Assembly: GCA_035543875.1 (NCBI GenBank)
Contig: DATKIY010000189.1
Coordinates: 1-13,555 of the forward strand
Length of the DNA: 13,555 nt
Source: DATKIY01 sp035543875
GTDB taxonomy: Bacteria; Actinomycetota; Actinomycetes; JAHEKZ01
Reading direction: 5' to 3'
Translations under genes and position numbers: made by a program
In this document: positions 7,165 through 13,555 of the stretch, one piece after another
Layout of the letters: each line of letters starts with the position of its first letter
How positions within the stretch are numbered: position 1 is the first letter of the stretch
The notes under the pieces: model-generated
What the model was told of the DNA's origin: nothing
The model's input: the letters and a program-made list of their open reading frames with translations, nothing else
Database searches by the model: none

Positions 7165-8253
7165 GTGAGCAGTCGACTGCCCGACTTCCCGTGGGACAGG
7201 CTGCTGCCTGCCAGAGGGCAAGCTGCAGCGCACCCCGACGGCATCGTGGACCTGTCCATCGGCACCCCCGTCGACCCGGTTCCTGAGGTCATCCAGCGAG
7301 CCTTGACGGCGGGGGCCAACGCCCCCGGCTATCCAACGACAGTGGGCTCCTTGGAGCTGCGTCGCGCTGCGATCGACTGGATGGACCGTCGGCTCGGCGT
7401 AGGCGGCATTGCCGAAGACGGCGTCCTGCCACTCATCGGCAGCAAGGAGTTCGTCGCCTGGCTACCTACTCTGCTTGAGGTTGGCCAGGGGGATCGCGTG
7501 GTAGTTCCTGAGCTGGCCTACCCCACGTACGAGGTGGGCGCCCGGATTTCAGGTGCGGAAATCGTACGCAGCGATTCCACGGTGGCCCTCGGTCCGGCTC
7601 CGGTTGCGCTCATCTGGCTGAACTCGCCGTCTAACCCGACCGGTCGGGTCTTGCCGGCTGAGCACCTCCGAAAGGTCGTAGCCTGGGCGCGCGAGCGGGG
7701 CGTGATCGTTGTGTCCGATGAGTGCTACGTCGAGCTGGGGTGGGAAGCGCAGCCGGTATCTGTGCTTCACCCGGATGTCTGCGGTGGGTCCACCGACCAC
7801 TTGCTTGCCGTGCACTCGCTGTCTAAACGATCCAACCTTGCTGGCTACCGGGCCGGGTTCGTGGCTGGCGATCCGTCCCTGATTGGCCGACTACTCGAAG
7901 TGCGCAAGCACGCAGGGATGATGGTTCCGTCGCCCGTTCAGTCGGCGATGGTTGCGGCGTTGGAGGACGATGCGCATGTGTCGGCTCAGCGCGAGCGCTA
8001 CCAGCGCCGCCGTCAGATACTGAAAGACGCTTTGCTGCGGGCCGGCTTGCAAGTGGACCACTCGGAGGCGGGGCTGTACTTATGGGCGACCCGTACTGAA
8101 CCTTGCGGACAAACGATTAGTTGGCTCGCTGAGCGGGGCATCCTCGGAGCTCCTGGTGATTTCTATGGCGCGAGCGGTTCGCATCACGTCCGACTGGCAC
8201 TCACCGCTAGCGACGAACGCATGGAAGCGGCCGCGCTGCGCCTCACGCCGTAA
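7165..8253 (+). CDS. dapC: Succinyldiaminopimelate transaminase
   Basis: A PLP-dependent class I/II aminotransferase that makes N-succinyl-LL-2,6-diaminopimelate from the keto precursor with glutamate, in the succinylase route to lysine and meso-diaminopimelate for peptidoglycan. In 362 residues it shows IGTPVDPVP (32-40), the cofactor-side segment GSKEF (92-96), the N157-P158-T159-G160 motif, D185 in VSDECY, the PLP Schiff-base lysine K221 in SLSKRSN, and the substrate-carboxylate arginine R343 in HVRLAL. Length and the start MSSRLPDFPWDRLLPAR agree with actinobacterial DapC. The GTG at 7165 lies 15 bp after fdxA, with only a weak ribosome binding site, so it is likely read from the fdxA transcript. 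Some actinobacterial homologues also act on prephenate; the sequence alone does not decide this. Confidence 0.93.
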   Translation: MSSRLPDFPWDRLLPARGQAAAHPDGIVDLSIGTPVDPVPEVIQRALTAGANAPGYPTTVGSLELRRAAIDWMDRRLGVGGIAEDGVLPLIGSKEFVAWLPTLLEVGQGDRVVVPELAYPTYEVGARISGAEIVRSDSTVALGPAPVALIWLNSPSNPTGRVLPAEHLRKVVAWARERGVIVVSDECYVELGWEAQPVSVLHPDVCGGSTDHLLAVHSLSKRSNLAGYRAGFVAGDPSLIGRLLEVRKHAGMMVPSPVQSAMVAALEDDAHVSAQRERYQRRRQILKDALLRAGLQVDHSEAGLYLWATRTEPCGQTISWLAERGILGAPGDFYGASGSHHVRLALTASDERMEAAALRLTP

Positions 8254-8305
8254 CCAGCGACCCATCGATTCGACACAGCTAAGTCTCGTCATGGTCGCGC
8301 ACCGC

Positions 8306-9103
8306 TTAGGCCAGACGCAGCACAGCATCCGTCGTGATCTGGGGACTCTGCGACTGGGGATAGTGGCCGGTCTCGGGGACCATGACCACCTCGGCGTGCA
8401 GCGCCTCGGCGATCCAGTCGGCTTCCGCGCGAGGGTCTGGGAAATCTGGGTCAAGTTCGCCCATGACCACCACAGTCGCGACCTTGACTGCCCCTAGGGC
8501 CTCCTCAGCAGCATCGTGGCGCGTTCGGATCGTCAGCGAGAACGACTTCGCGTAGCCAGGTCGCTTCATTGCGGCCGAAACGGCTTCGCGGTAGTCAGCG
8601 AAGTCGTCGGGCTTGGTGCCTGCGTATAGCTTCGGCAGATACGACTTCCAGAACGCGGCAGCCCACAGCGGGAACATCGCTACCCGGATCATCATTCGCA
8701 TCGCTGGATTCATGTTGGGCCCGCGGACAAACGGTCCAATCAGAACCAATCCACTGGCCAGTTCAGGGTGTTGTGCTGCCACGAGCACGGCCGACCCCGC
8801 CGCCATCGAATTGCCCACGATTACCGCGGGTCCACCCATCTCCGCGATCAGCGCCGCAATGTCACCGGCAGTGGCCTCGTCCCCGTACTCTGCGAAGGTG
8901 GCGTCGCTTTGGCCATGACCTCGAAGGTCCATGACAGCCACCCTGTAGCCCGCAGCCAACAACTGCGGCTGCAGATATCGGTAACTGGCACGCAGGTCTC
9001 CCACGCCGGGAACACACACGATCAGCGGCCCCGCACCAGCAACCTCATAGGCAACCGACCCCCCAGGGCGACTCAACCCACGAACCTCGCTGCTTGCTGT
9101 CAT
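8306..9103 (-). CDS. Alpha/beta hydrolase fold protein
   Basis: A 265-residue cytoplasmic hydrolase with the full fold signature: strand LIVCVPGVGD (27-36) for the oxyanion region, MDLRGHGQSD (58-67), nucleophile elbow GNSMAAG (97-103) with S99, acid residue in GELDPD (215-220), probably D218, and H247 in ETGHYPQ. A cap segment of hydrophobic and aromatic residues (about 130-165, with FPLWAAAFWKSYL) would form the substrate pocket. The start is taken at ATG 9103, with GAGG seven bases upstream on the minus strand; a longer frame reaches 9196, but its extra 31 residues are basic and lack family features. The gene is convergent with dapC (52 bp apart) and stands alone. The substrate cannot be inferred; esterases, haloperoxidase-like and C-C hydrolases share this pattern. 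Confidence 0.87.
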   Translation of the reverse strand: MTASSEVRGLSRPGGSVAYEVAGAGPLIVCVPGVGDLRASYRYLQPQLLAAGYRVAVMDLRGHGQSDATFAEYGDEATAGDIAALIAEMGGPAVIVGNSMAAGSAVLVAAQHPELASGLVLIGPFVRGPNMNPAMRMMIRVAMFPLWAAAFWKSYLPKLYAGTKPDDFADYREAVSAAMKRPGYAKSFSLTIRTRHDAAEEALGAVKVATVVVMGELDPDFPDPRAEADWIAEALHAEVVMVPETGHYPQSQSPQITTDAVLRLA

Positions 9104-9304
9104 CGCGCCACCTCTAGGTCGTTCGTGATGCGCCGGTCCCAGACGCAAAGTGTCGGACTGCACCGTCCTGAGCATCCTGGACAGGTAGTGGTTCAAGCTG
9201 CTGCACCAAACGTGAAGATTCGATTCTGAACTTCGCTAGTGGCCGCGAGATCGAACCAGCAGACGCAGCCACCATAGACCCGTCAAGGCAAACCAGGTAC
9301 AAAT

Positions 9305-9334
9305 GCATTTCGCGATCTCGTGGTCGCGAAATGC
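9305..9334. repeat. Perfect 11-bp inverted repeat with 8-bp spacer
   Basis: GCATTTCGCGA (9305-9315) and TCGCGAAATGC (9324-9334) are exact reverse complements around the asymmetric spacer TCTCGTGG. Pairing stops abruptly at both outer ends. Read as RNA on the plus strand, a U-G and a C-G pair can extend the stem to 13 with a UCGU loop. There is no following T-run, so it is not an intrinsic terminator. The geometry suits a dimeric DNA-binding protein or a tyrosine-recombinase core site; no gene in the window points to either. Confidence 0.8.
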
Positions 9335-9380
9335 GGGAGCGGCAGTGCGCCTGACGTCGTAGTAGCTGCGTTCGGGTAAT

Positions 9381-9395
9381 GCACCGCAAAGGTGC
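9381..9395. repeat. Short hairpin upstream of the DUF222 gene
   Basis: GCACC (9381-9385) pairs with GGTGC (9391-9395) around GCAAA. It may lie in the 5' leader of the DUF222 transcript. A five-base stem of this kind can arise by chance. Confidence 0.25.
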
Positions 9396-9475
9396 GCTAA
9401 ACGGTTTTCCACATACAAGTCGTGCGTTGTTTTTGATCGCATTCGCTTGTCAGTGGTCGAGTTTAGGGTTCAGAC

Positions 9476-10897
9476 ATGTCAGAGAACGACCCGACCTCAC
9501 CGCTTCCGGCCGCACCGGATTCCTCGTGCGTGGGCGTTGACGTGTCGGGGATCGATATCGATGGGCTTGACGCACTTGACCGAATTTCGGGAGACCTCGT
9601 CGACCCATCGGCACTGTTCCAATGGCTGCTCGACCACCCGGCCGACTCTTTGCGCACCGACTACGAGGTGCTCGAACACGCCGCTGCATGGGAGCGGGTT
9701 AGTTCATTCGGTAAGGCTCAGGCGGTCAGGTCGACCGCTGAGTTTGCTCGTCGCCCGGAGTACATAGGTGTCGATCCTGAGTCTGCCTTGCTTCGTCGTC
9801 AGCCCGTCGGACAGGTTGCGCGTCGCTATCCCGATGAGGAGCTCGCTGTTCGTCTTGGCATCTCGTCTCGAGCCGCTGGATCGCAGCTAGAACTCGGCTT
9901 GGTTTTGTCGACTCGGTTACCGCGAACTGCTAGCGCATTCAACACAGGACTGCTTGACGTGGCTAAAACGCGAGCAATCGTCGATGGATGTATCCCCCTG
10001 GGCGATGACGCGGCTGCAACTGTGGAGAAACGAGTGCTCCCGAAAGCAGTCGAGCAGGACATCACCAAGCTGCGGAAGCGCATTCGCCGCGCCGTCCTCT
10101 CTGTCGATCCGACCAATGCGGAGGAGCGACGAAAGCAGCAACTCGAGGACCGCAGAGTTTGGGTCAGCCCCGGAGACGACGGAATGGCTTGGCTGGTGGC
10201 TCATCTACCGGCTAAGGACGCGCACACGATTGAACTTGCAATCGACGCGGCCGCTCGCGCCAGCAAGGCCAGCGCCGACCCGACCGACGATCGGACCTTG
10301 GAACAGCGCCGAGCTGACATGTTGGCCTGGCCGTTCACCGGTGCGCTGCAGGCTGGCGTTCTCACAGGTCCCTCTGACGTCACGCTGCGACGCCATCGCG
10401 GTCAGCTGCCGCAGATCCTCGTCACCGTGGCGGCCAGCACGCTGCAGGGATTCGATGAAGAGCCAGCGGAGCTGGACGGATATGGCCCGATTACCGCACA
10501 AACCGCCCGGGCTATCGCAGCCGAAGGTACGTGGCGTCGGATTCTCACTGATCCGAAGTCCAACACTGTGCTCGATGTGGCGACAACTACTCACGATCCA
10601 CCTGCCGATATGGCCAGGCATGTTGAGATACGTGACCAAACATGTCGATATCCAACGTGTAACCGACCGGCCAGGAGTGCCGAGCTCGATCACACCATTC
10701 CGTTTCCGGACGGTCCCACTGCGCACGACAATCTCTCTGTGCTCTGTTGCCGTCACCACCAGCTCAAACATGGTGTTGAGTCACCGGGCGGAGCCGTGCT
10801 GGAGCAGTCTGCGCCTGGCGAGCTCCGTTGGACATTACCAACTGGGCATTCCTACGACGTGTCATCCGGGACGGACTTCCGGGAAGCCGCGGCGTGA
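9476..10897 (+). CDS. DUF222 / 13E12-repeat family protein with C-terminal HNH nuclease domain
   Basis: A 473-residue protein of the actinobacterial 13E12 family, often multicopy and linked in mycobacteria to the REP13E12 element. Residues about 55-310 are the helical DUF222 region, with charged stretches such as LRKRIRRAV (199-207) and SVDPTNAEERRKQ (209-221). Residues about 384-432 are an HNH domain: C390 and C395 in RDQTCRYPTC, the D405-H406 pair in ELDHTIPF, N419 in HDNLSVL, and C424 with H427/H428 in CCRHHQLKH. These are the expected metal and zinc residues, so the nuclease site looks intact. Length is normal and the frame unbroken. ATG 9476 has only a loose purine stretch (AGGG) ahead. 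A role in element mobility or DNA cleavage is family inference; most members are uncharacterised. Confidence 0.9.
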   Translation: MSENDPTSPLPAAPDSSCVGVDVSGIDIDGLDALDRISGDLVDPSALFQWLLDHPADSLRTDYEVLEHAAAWERVSSFGKAQAVRSTAEFARRPEYIGVDPESALLRRQPVGQVARRYPDEELAVRLGISSRAAGSQLELGLVLSTRLPRTASAFNTGLLDVAKTRAIVDGCIPLGDDAAATVEKRVLPKAVEQDITKLRKRIRRAVLSVDPTNAEERRKQQLEDRRVWVSPGDDGMAWLVAHLPAKDAHTIELAIDAAARASKASADPTDDRTLEQRRADMLAWPFTGALQAGVLTGPSDVTLRRHRGQLPQILVTVAASTLQGFDEEPAELDGYGPITAQTARAIAAEGTWRRILTDPKSNTVLDVATTTHDPPADMARHVEIRDQTCRYPTCNRPARSAELDHTIPFPDGPTAHDNLSVLCCRHHQLKHGVESPGGAVLEQSAPGELRWTLPTGHSYDVSSGTDFREAAA

Positions 10898-10912
10898 CGA
10901 CGATGCCCTGAC

Positions 10913-12766
10913 TTAGCCCACTGCGGTCAGGACGATGGTCTGGTCGTGTGATCCATCGAGAGTGTCCGCAGGGTAACTAAGTCCATTTACGTAGGCATTG
11001 ACGTTGATCGATCCAGTGTCAACAAACGTAAGGGTTGTTCGTCCCTTTGCATTGGTTTGTCCCTGAGCCACCTCGAACCCTTGGACGAGGTGGCCGCCGA
11101 TCTGAATATCCGGCCGACCGGTTGCTGATACAAACCCACCTTCGACCGGGTGTCCGTTCTCATCCACCAGCCGCACCTTCAGCTGGTGCGCATCAGGCAG
11201 CGACACGTGGAGCGTTCTATCGGCGAGAACGTTCACGTCGCTGGTGACCCGCACCTGACCGGAGTTGCCAGGAAGCGATGCAATCGGGATACCCAGCCGA
11301 ACGCGCGTCAGTCCCGGAAGGATTTTCATCGTCGGGGCTCCGTTGTTGTCGAGAACAAAGGGGAACCCGTACTCGCTGGTGATTCGGAGCTCGGCGTCGA
11401 CGCCGGCGATCGGGGTATCCGCCGCATCGGTCGCTGCAACGGTCAGCTTCACGGATTTGGGTAAGGCCAACTGCACTGTGGCGTCGTTTCCGGCGTTCGC
11501 AACGATCGGCGGTGCCTTACGGAATGCGCCCGGCTCAGACTCGGTAACCGCTAGTGGGAGCGAGTCGTCGGCGAACAACTTGAAACGCACAGTTCCATCT
11601 ATGTGGGTTTCGCCTTGTGGTCTCGCGTTGTACATCGAGGCTGCCGGTAGCCCAGGCGAAAGAACTGCATCGTTGGCTTGGGCGTCCTCGCTACTGAGAT
11701 CGGGACCGTAGTAGTAGCCGCCTGCGGTGACGCGCACACCTTCGGCCGGCAGCCCGTTATCGCTGTCGATCACTTGCGCGACCACGCTCACGGGCTTGGG
11801 CAGCGTGAGGTCGACGAGTCGATCCGTGCCGAGGAATAACGGCTGACTAGCGATCCCACGCGGAGCCGTGGAGGTGGCCGGGTTGAATCCGCTGACATCG
11901 ACCTGCACGGCACCCCTGGGGAATCGAACTGAGTTGTAGCCGCCGACATCTCCGGGCGCCCAGACATCGCCCCAGGGGCTACTGACACGCATGTTGGCGC
12001 CGATCGGGTGTCCAACAAAGTCAAAGACGCGGACCCCCAACGTCTCCAGCGGAAGTGCTTTCGCCGTGACGTCGACATCACGTCGAGCATTAACGGAAAC
12101 GCGGTCGGGGGTATTGAGTGGGAGTCGCGCGTCGGAGACGTCACCATACGAATGTTTGACAAACAACTCGATCGATTGTTCAGGGAAGACCCTTGACTTG
12201 GCCACGCCGTTCCGGTCAGTGAATGTGCTGATGGGTGCGCTCGATACTTCAAAACTGGGCAGCTTCGTCGTCAGTTGTGCGTCGTCAGCCTCGCCGGAGC
12301 CAGGTGCGGCGTACTCATCGCTGTAAACGTGCGCGTTGGCAATCGGCTTTCTAGAAGAGTTCTTGGCCGTGACGTTTACGTTGACGGGTTCGGGGAGCGT
12401 GAGACGCCAGTGGGTGTCGGCGGTGATTTCTGTCGTCGTCCACATGCTCCAAAACCACTGTCCCGGTGGCGACGTGTGGACACTGAAAATCGTTACGGTG
12501 TATCGCCCGGCCGGCACATCAAGCGCAAAGTCACCGGAGCCAGATGGGTTGGCCTTGCTGCAGTTGTTGCTGTCGTCACACAGTCTGACGCGGATGTCAG
12601 ACTGGTTGATGCGGTCACCCGCGATGATCCGCCCAGACACGTTTACGTTGACCTGTGCTTGGGCGGTCATCGGCAACGATGCGGCGGATGAGAGCCCGAC
12701 GATCGCTAGGACCAGTGCTTGGGTTCCGATTCCCCGCGGCGACTTGCGCAACATTCGCATTTGCAC
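10913..12766 (-). CDS. Secreted protein of six beta-sandwich-like (carboxypeptidase-regulatory-like) modules
   Basis: A 617-residue exported protein without a recognisable enzyme domain. Residues 1-37 are a Sec signal peptide (basic MRMLRKSPR, hydrophobic core 17-31, cleavage after A35-Q36-A37). The mature chain divides into about six modules, starting near 39, 125, 237, 323, 435 and 523. Most open with a LP(K/E)PV-like strand, continue with an alternating V.V.A strand and a turn like DENGHPVEGG (535-544), and end with strands such as VDLTLP, VQLALP and LHVSLP. This is the architecture of carboxypeptidase-regulatory-like or Ig-like adhesion and carbohydrate-associated domains. C63 and C69 could form a disulfide. 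There is no sortase motif, C-terminal membrane segment or lipobox, so it should be released or held non-covalently. The start may be GTG 12766 or ATG 12760; AAAGG spacing slightly favours GTG. Function is unknown. Confidence 0.8.
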   Translation of the reverse strand: MQMRMLRKSPRGIGTQALVLAIVGLSSAASLPMTAQAQVNVNVSGRIIAGDRINQSDIRVRLCDDSNNCSKANPSGSGDFALDVPAGRYTVTIFSVHTSPPGQWFWSMWTTTEITADTHWRLTLPEPVNVNVTAKNSSRKPIANAHVYSDEYAAPGSGEADDAQLTTKLPSFEVSSAPISTFTDRNGVAKSRVFPEQSIELFVKHSYGDVSDARLPLNTPDRVSVNARRDVDVTAKALPLETLGVRVFDFVGHPIGANMRVSSPWGDVWAPGDVGGYNSVRFPRGAVQVDVSGFNPATSTAPRGIASQPLFLGTDRLVDLTLPKPVSVVAQVIDSDNGLPAEGVRVTAGGYYYGPDLSSEDAQANDAVLSPGLPAASMYNARPQGETHIDGTVRFKLFADDSLPLAVTESEPGAFRKAPPIVANAGNDATVQLALPKSVKLTVAATDAADTPIAGVDAELRITSEYGFPFVLDNNGAPTMKILPGLTRVRLGIPIASLPGNSGQVRVTSDVNVLADRTLHVSLPDAHQLKVRLVDENGHPVEGGFVSATGRPDIQIGGHLVQGFEVAQGQTNAKGRTTLTFVDTGSINVNAYVNGLSYPADTLDGSHDQTIVLTAVG

Positions 12767-12881
12767 CCCCGACCTTTCCCAGCCCGTTCGTCAGCGATAG
12801 CTCGCCCGATACTTGCTGGTCTCACAATGGCGCAATTGCCTTCTGGTGGAGTGAAAACGGCGGAACTACCTGCCGTAACCG
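12767..12881. promoter_or_regulatory. Intergenic leader of the modular secreted protein
   Basis: These 115 bases separate two minus-strand genes and probably hold a promoter for the modular protein. On the minus strand TTGCGC followed 18 bases later by TATCGG is a possible but poor -35/-10 pair. A GCAATTGC palindrome lies at 12832-12839 across that region. GGGAAAGG just before the start is the likely ribosome binding site. Confidence 0.35.
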
Positions 12882-13555
12882 TCAGTCGCCCTCAGCGACT
12901 TCGACGTGGATGTGGTCTAGATGGCGCAACACCGGATCCGAAGGGTCACCGACAGGCGACACGTAGTCACGCCAACCCTCGGGCGAGCGAGCTGCCGACC
13001 AGATCCGGTCCCGATAGATGAGGACTGAAACGTCAAGTCTGTCGGCCTGCGCGACTAACCAGTTAGCAACCGCCCAGCCACGACGTCGCTGCTGCACGGC
13101 TTGATACGGCCTGAAAAACACATCAATCGCTCTGCCGTCGTTATGCGCGGACGGGTTGGAGCGCTGTACCCCACCGGGTGCGAATCCTCCCAGCGACAGC
13201 GGACCGACTGCCGACTCCAGCTGTTCTCGGACCCGTTGCGCGCGCCTCGTCAGCCCGGTTGAGGTCACTGGCTGGACCGGCTCACTTTCGGCTCGAATCG
13301 TGCAGCTCAAAGCGGCGCCAGCTCGACCTGAGAACGTTGCCGCAAGGACTCGGGCCTCTGCTACCTGACTTTGGTAAGCGCGCGGGAACGCACTTCGCTG
13401 AACCGCTTGCGCGGCCTCTGTCACAGCCAAGGACTCCCAGTTATCGACCGCGGTAAGTGCATCGTAGAAACGCTGACTCGCATAACGCGGATCGGTGACC
13501 TGGTCAAAAGATCCCCATCCCTGAGAAGGCCGTTGTTGGAACAACCCGGCACTGT
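12882..13555 (-). CDS. Peptidase M15-like (ARB_07466-type C-terminal domain) envelope protein, 5' end missing
   Basis: The reading frame runs off the right edge; the first complete codons read S-A-G before LFQQRPSQGWG, a segment conserved in actinobacterial proteins, so the TTG at 13544 is an internal leucine and not a start. Numbered from that leucine, about 1-60 carry YASQRFYDAL and TEAAQAVQRSAFP, a lysozyme-like helical segment. The second half (about 95-220) resembles D,D-carboxypeptidase/M15 metal sites: SAHNDGRAIDVFF with H134 and D141, and HLDHIHVEV with H211 and H213. The SxHxxGxAxD plus HxH pattern suggests a zinc-binding fold acting on peptidoglycan stem peptides, though members of this group have not been shown to be active as far as I know. 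Signal peptide or membrane anchor would be outside the window. It is upstream of, and codirectional with, the secreted modular protein. Confidence 0.78.
   Translation of the reverse strand, partial: SAGLFQQRPSQGWGSFDQVTDPRYASQRFYDALTAVDNWESLAVTEAAQAVQRSAFPRAYQSQVAEARVLAATFSGRAGAALSCTIRAESEPVQPVTSTGLTRRAQRVREQLESAVGPLSLGGFAPGGVQRSNPSAHNDGRAIDVFFRPYQAVQQRRRGWAVANWLVAQADRLDVSVLIYRDRIWSAARSPEGWRDYVSPVGDPSDPVLRHLDHIHVEVAEGD
12884..12900 (-). terminator. Possible hairpin at the 3' end of the M15-like gene
   Basis: AGTCGC (12884-12889) and GCGACT (12895-12900) are perfect complements around CCTCA. The stem covers the last codons and touches the stop codon. No T-run follows on the minus strand, so it is at best a weak or factor-assisted stop, or an accident of coding sequence. 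Confidence 0.22.

Larger units (their letters stand above)
9104..9475. other. 372-bp gene-free region between divergent hydrolase and DUF222-HNH genes
   Basis: No credible coding frame is present. It must hold the promoters for the hydrolase (leftward) and the DUF222 gene (rightward), but I could not find well-spaced -35/-10 pairs. Its marked structures are a perfect 11-bp inverted repeat (9305-9334) and a small hairpin (9381-9395). The part nearest the DUF222 gene (9396-9470) is more A+T-rich than its surroundings, with TTTTCC and TTGTTTTTG runs, as expected for a promoter zone. Confidence 0.6.

Noticed and set aside
8279..8309. CTAAG...CTTAG inverted repeat between dapC and the hydrolase gene as a terminator
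   Set aside because: Only five base pairs around a 21-base loop, with no T-run on either strand.
9104..9196. N-terminal extension of the alpha/beta hydrolase to 9196
   Set aside because: The added residues are basic and unlike the family, and a good ribosome binding site precedes the ATG at 9103.
9251..9256. TCGAAC, half of an actinobacterial LexA (SOS) box upstream of the HNH gene
   Set aside because: The matching GTTCGA half at the required 4-base spacing is absent.
9954..10916. A 320-codon open frame overlapping the DUF222-HNH gene in another frame
   Set aside because: It is rich in Arg, Ser, Thr and Pro with no family features, as expected of a shadow frame in GC-rich DNA; the other frame carries the complete DUF222 and HNH motifs.
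12882..13544. TTG 13544 as the start of the M15-like gene
   Set aside because: The frame stays open to the window edge and the preceding codons fit the conserved family segment, so the gene begins outside the window.

Overview
The window looks like chromosome of an actinobacterium of moderately high GC (about 60% by eye). Supporting signs are frequent GTG starts, an FdxA-type ferredoxin directly followed by dapC, an Rv0428c-like acetyltransferase, a 13E12/DUF222-HNH protein, and a secreted peptidase-like protein with the actinobacterial FQQRPSQGWG segment. Genus cannot be assigned from the sequence alone. Eleven protein genes are supported, the first and last cut by the window edges. I see no tRNA, rRNA, CRISPR array or insertion sequence.

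Layout. (1) 1-1768: the 3' end of a hybrid CheA-type kinase (CheW-like domain plus receiver), then a stand-alone receiver-GAF protein; this is the end of a chemosensory-type cluster. (2) 1783-4097: a small flavin reductase-like protein overlapping by 4 bp a membrane-anchored VanW-family cell-envelope protein. (3) 6754-4089, minus strand: an Rv0428c-like GNAT acetyltransferase overlapping by 4 bp glucose-6-phosphate isomerase (pgi); pgi meets the VanW gene tail to tail with a 9-bp overlap. (4) 6823-8253: ferredoxin fdxA and dapC, divergent from the GNAT gene. (5) 9103-8306, minus strand: an alpha/beta hydrolase, then a 372-bp gene-free stretch containing a perfect 11-bp inverted repeat. (6) 9476-10897: a DUF222/HNH (13E12-type) protein. 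(7) 13555-10913, minus strand: a peptidase M15-like secreted protein (5' end outside the window) and a 617-residue secreted protein built of six beta-sandwich-like modules.

How the genes work together. Most of the window is core metabolism (pgi, dapC, ferredoxin) and cell-envelope function (dapC for meso-diaminopimelate, VanW protein, M15-like protein). The pieces that are hard to explain by a known role are the secreted modular protein, the VanW protein with an altered signature motif, and the lox-sized inverted repeat upstream of the HNH gene. I do not see a convincing new multi-gene system; the findings are graded accordingly.
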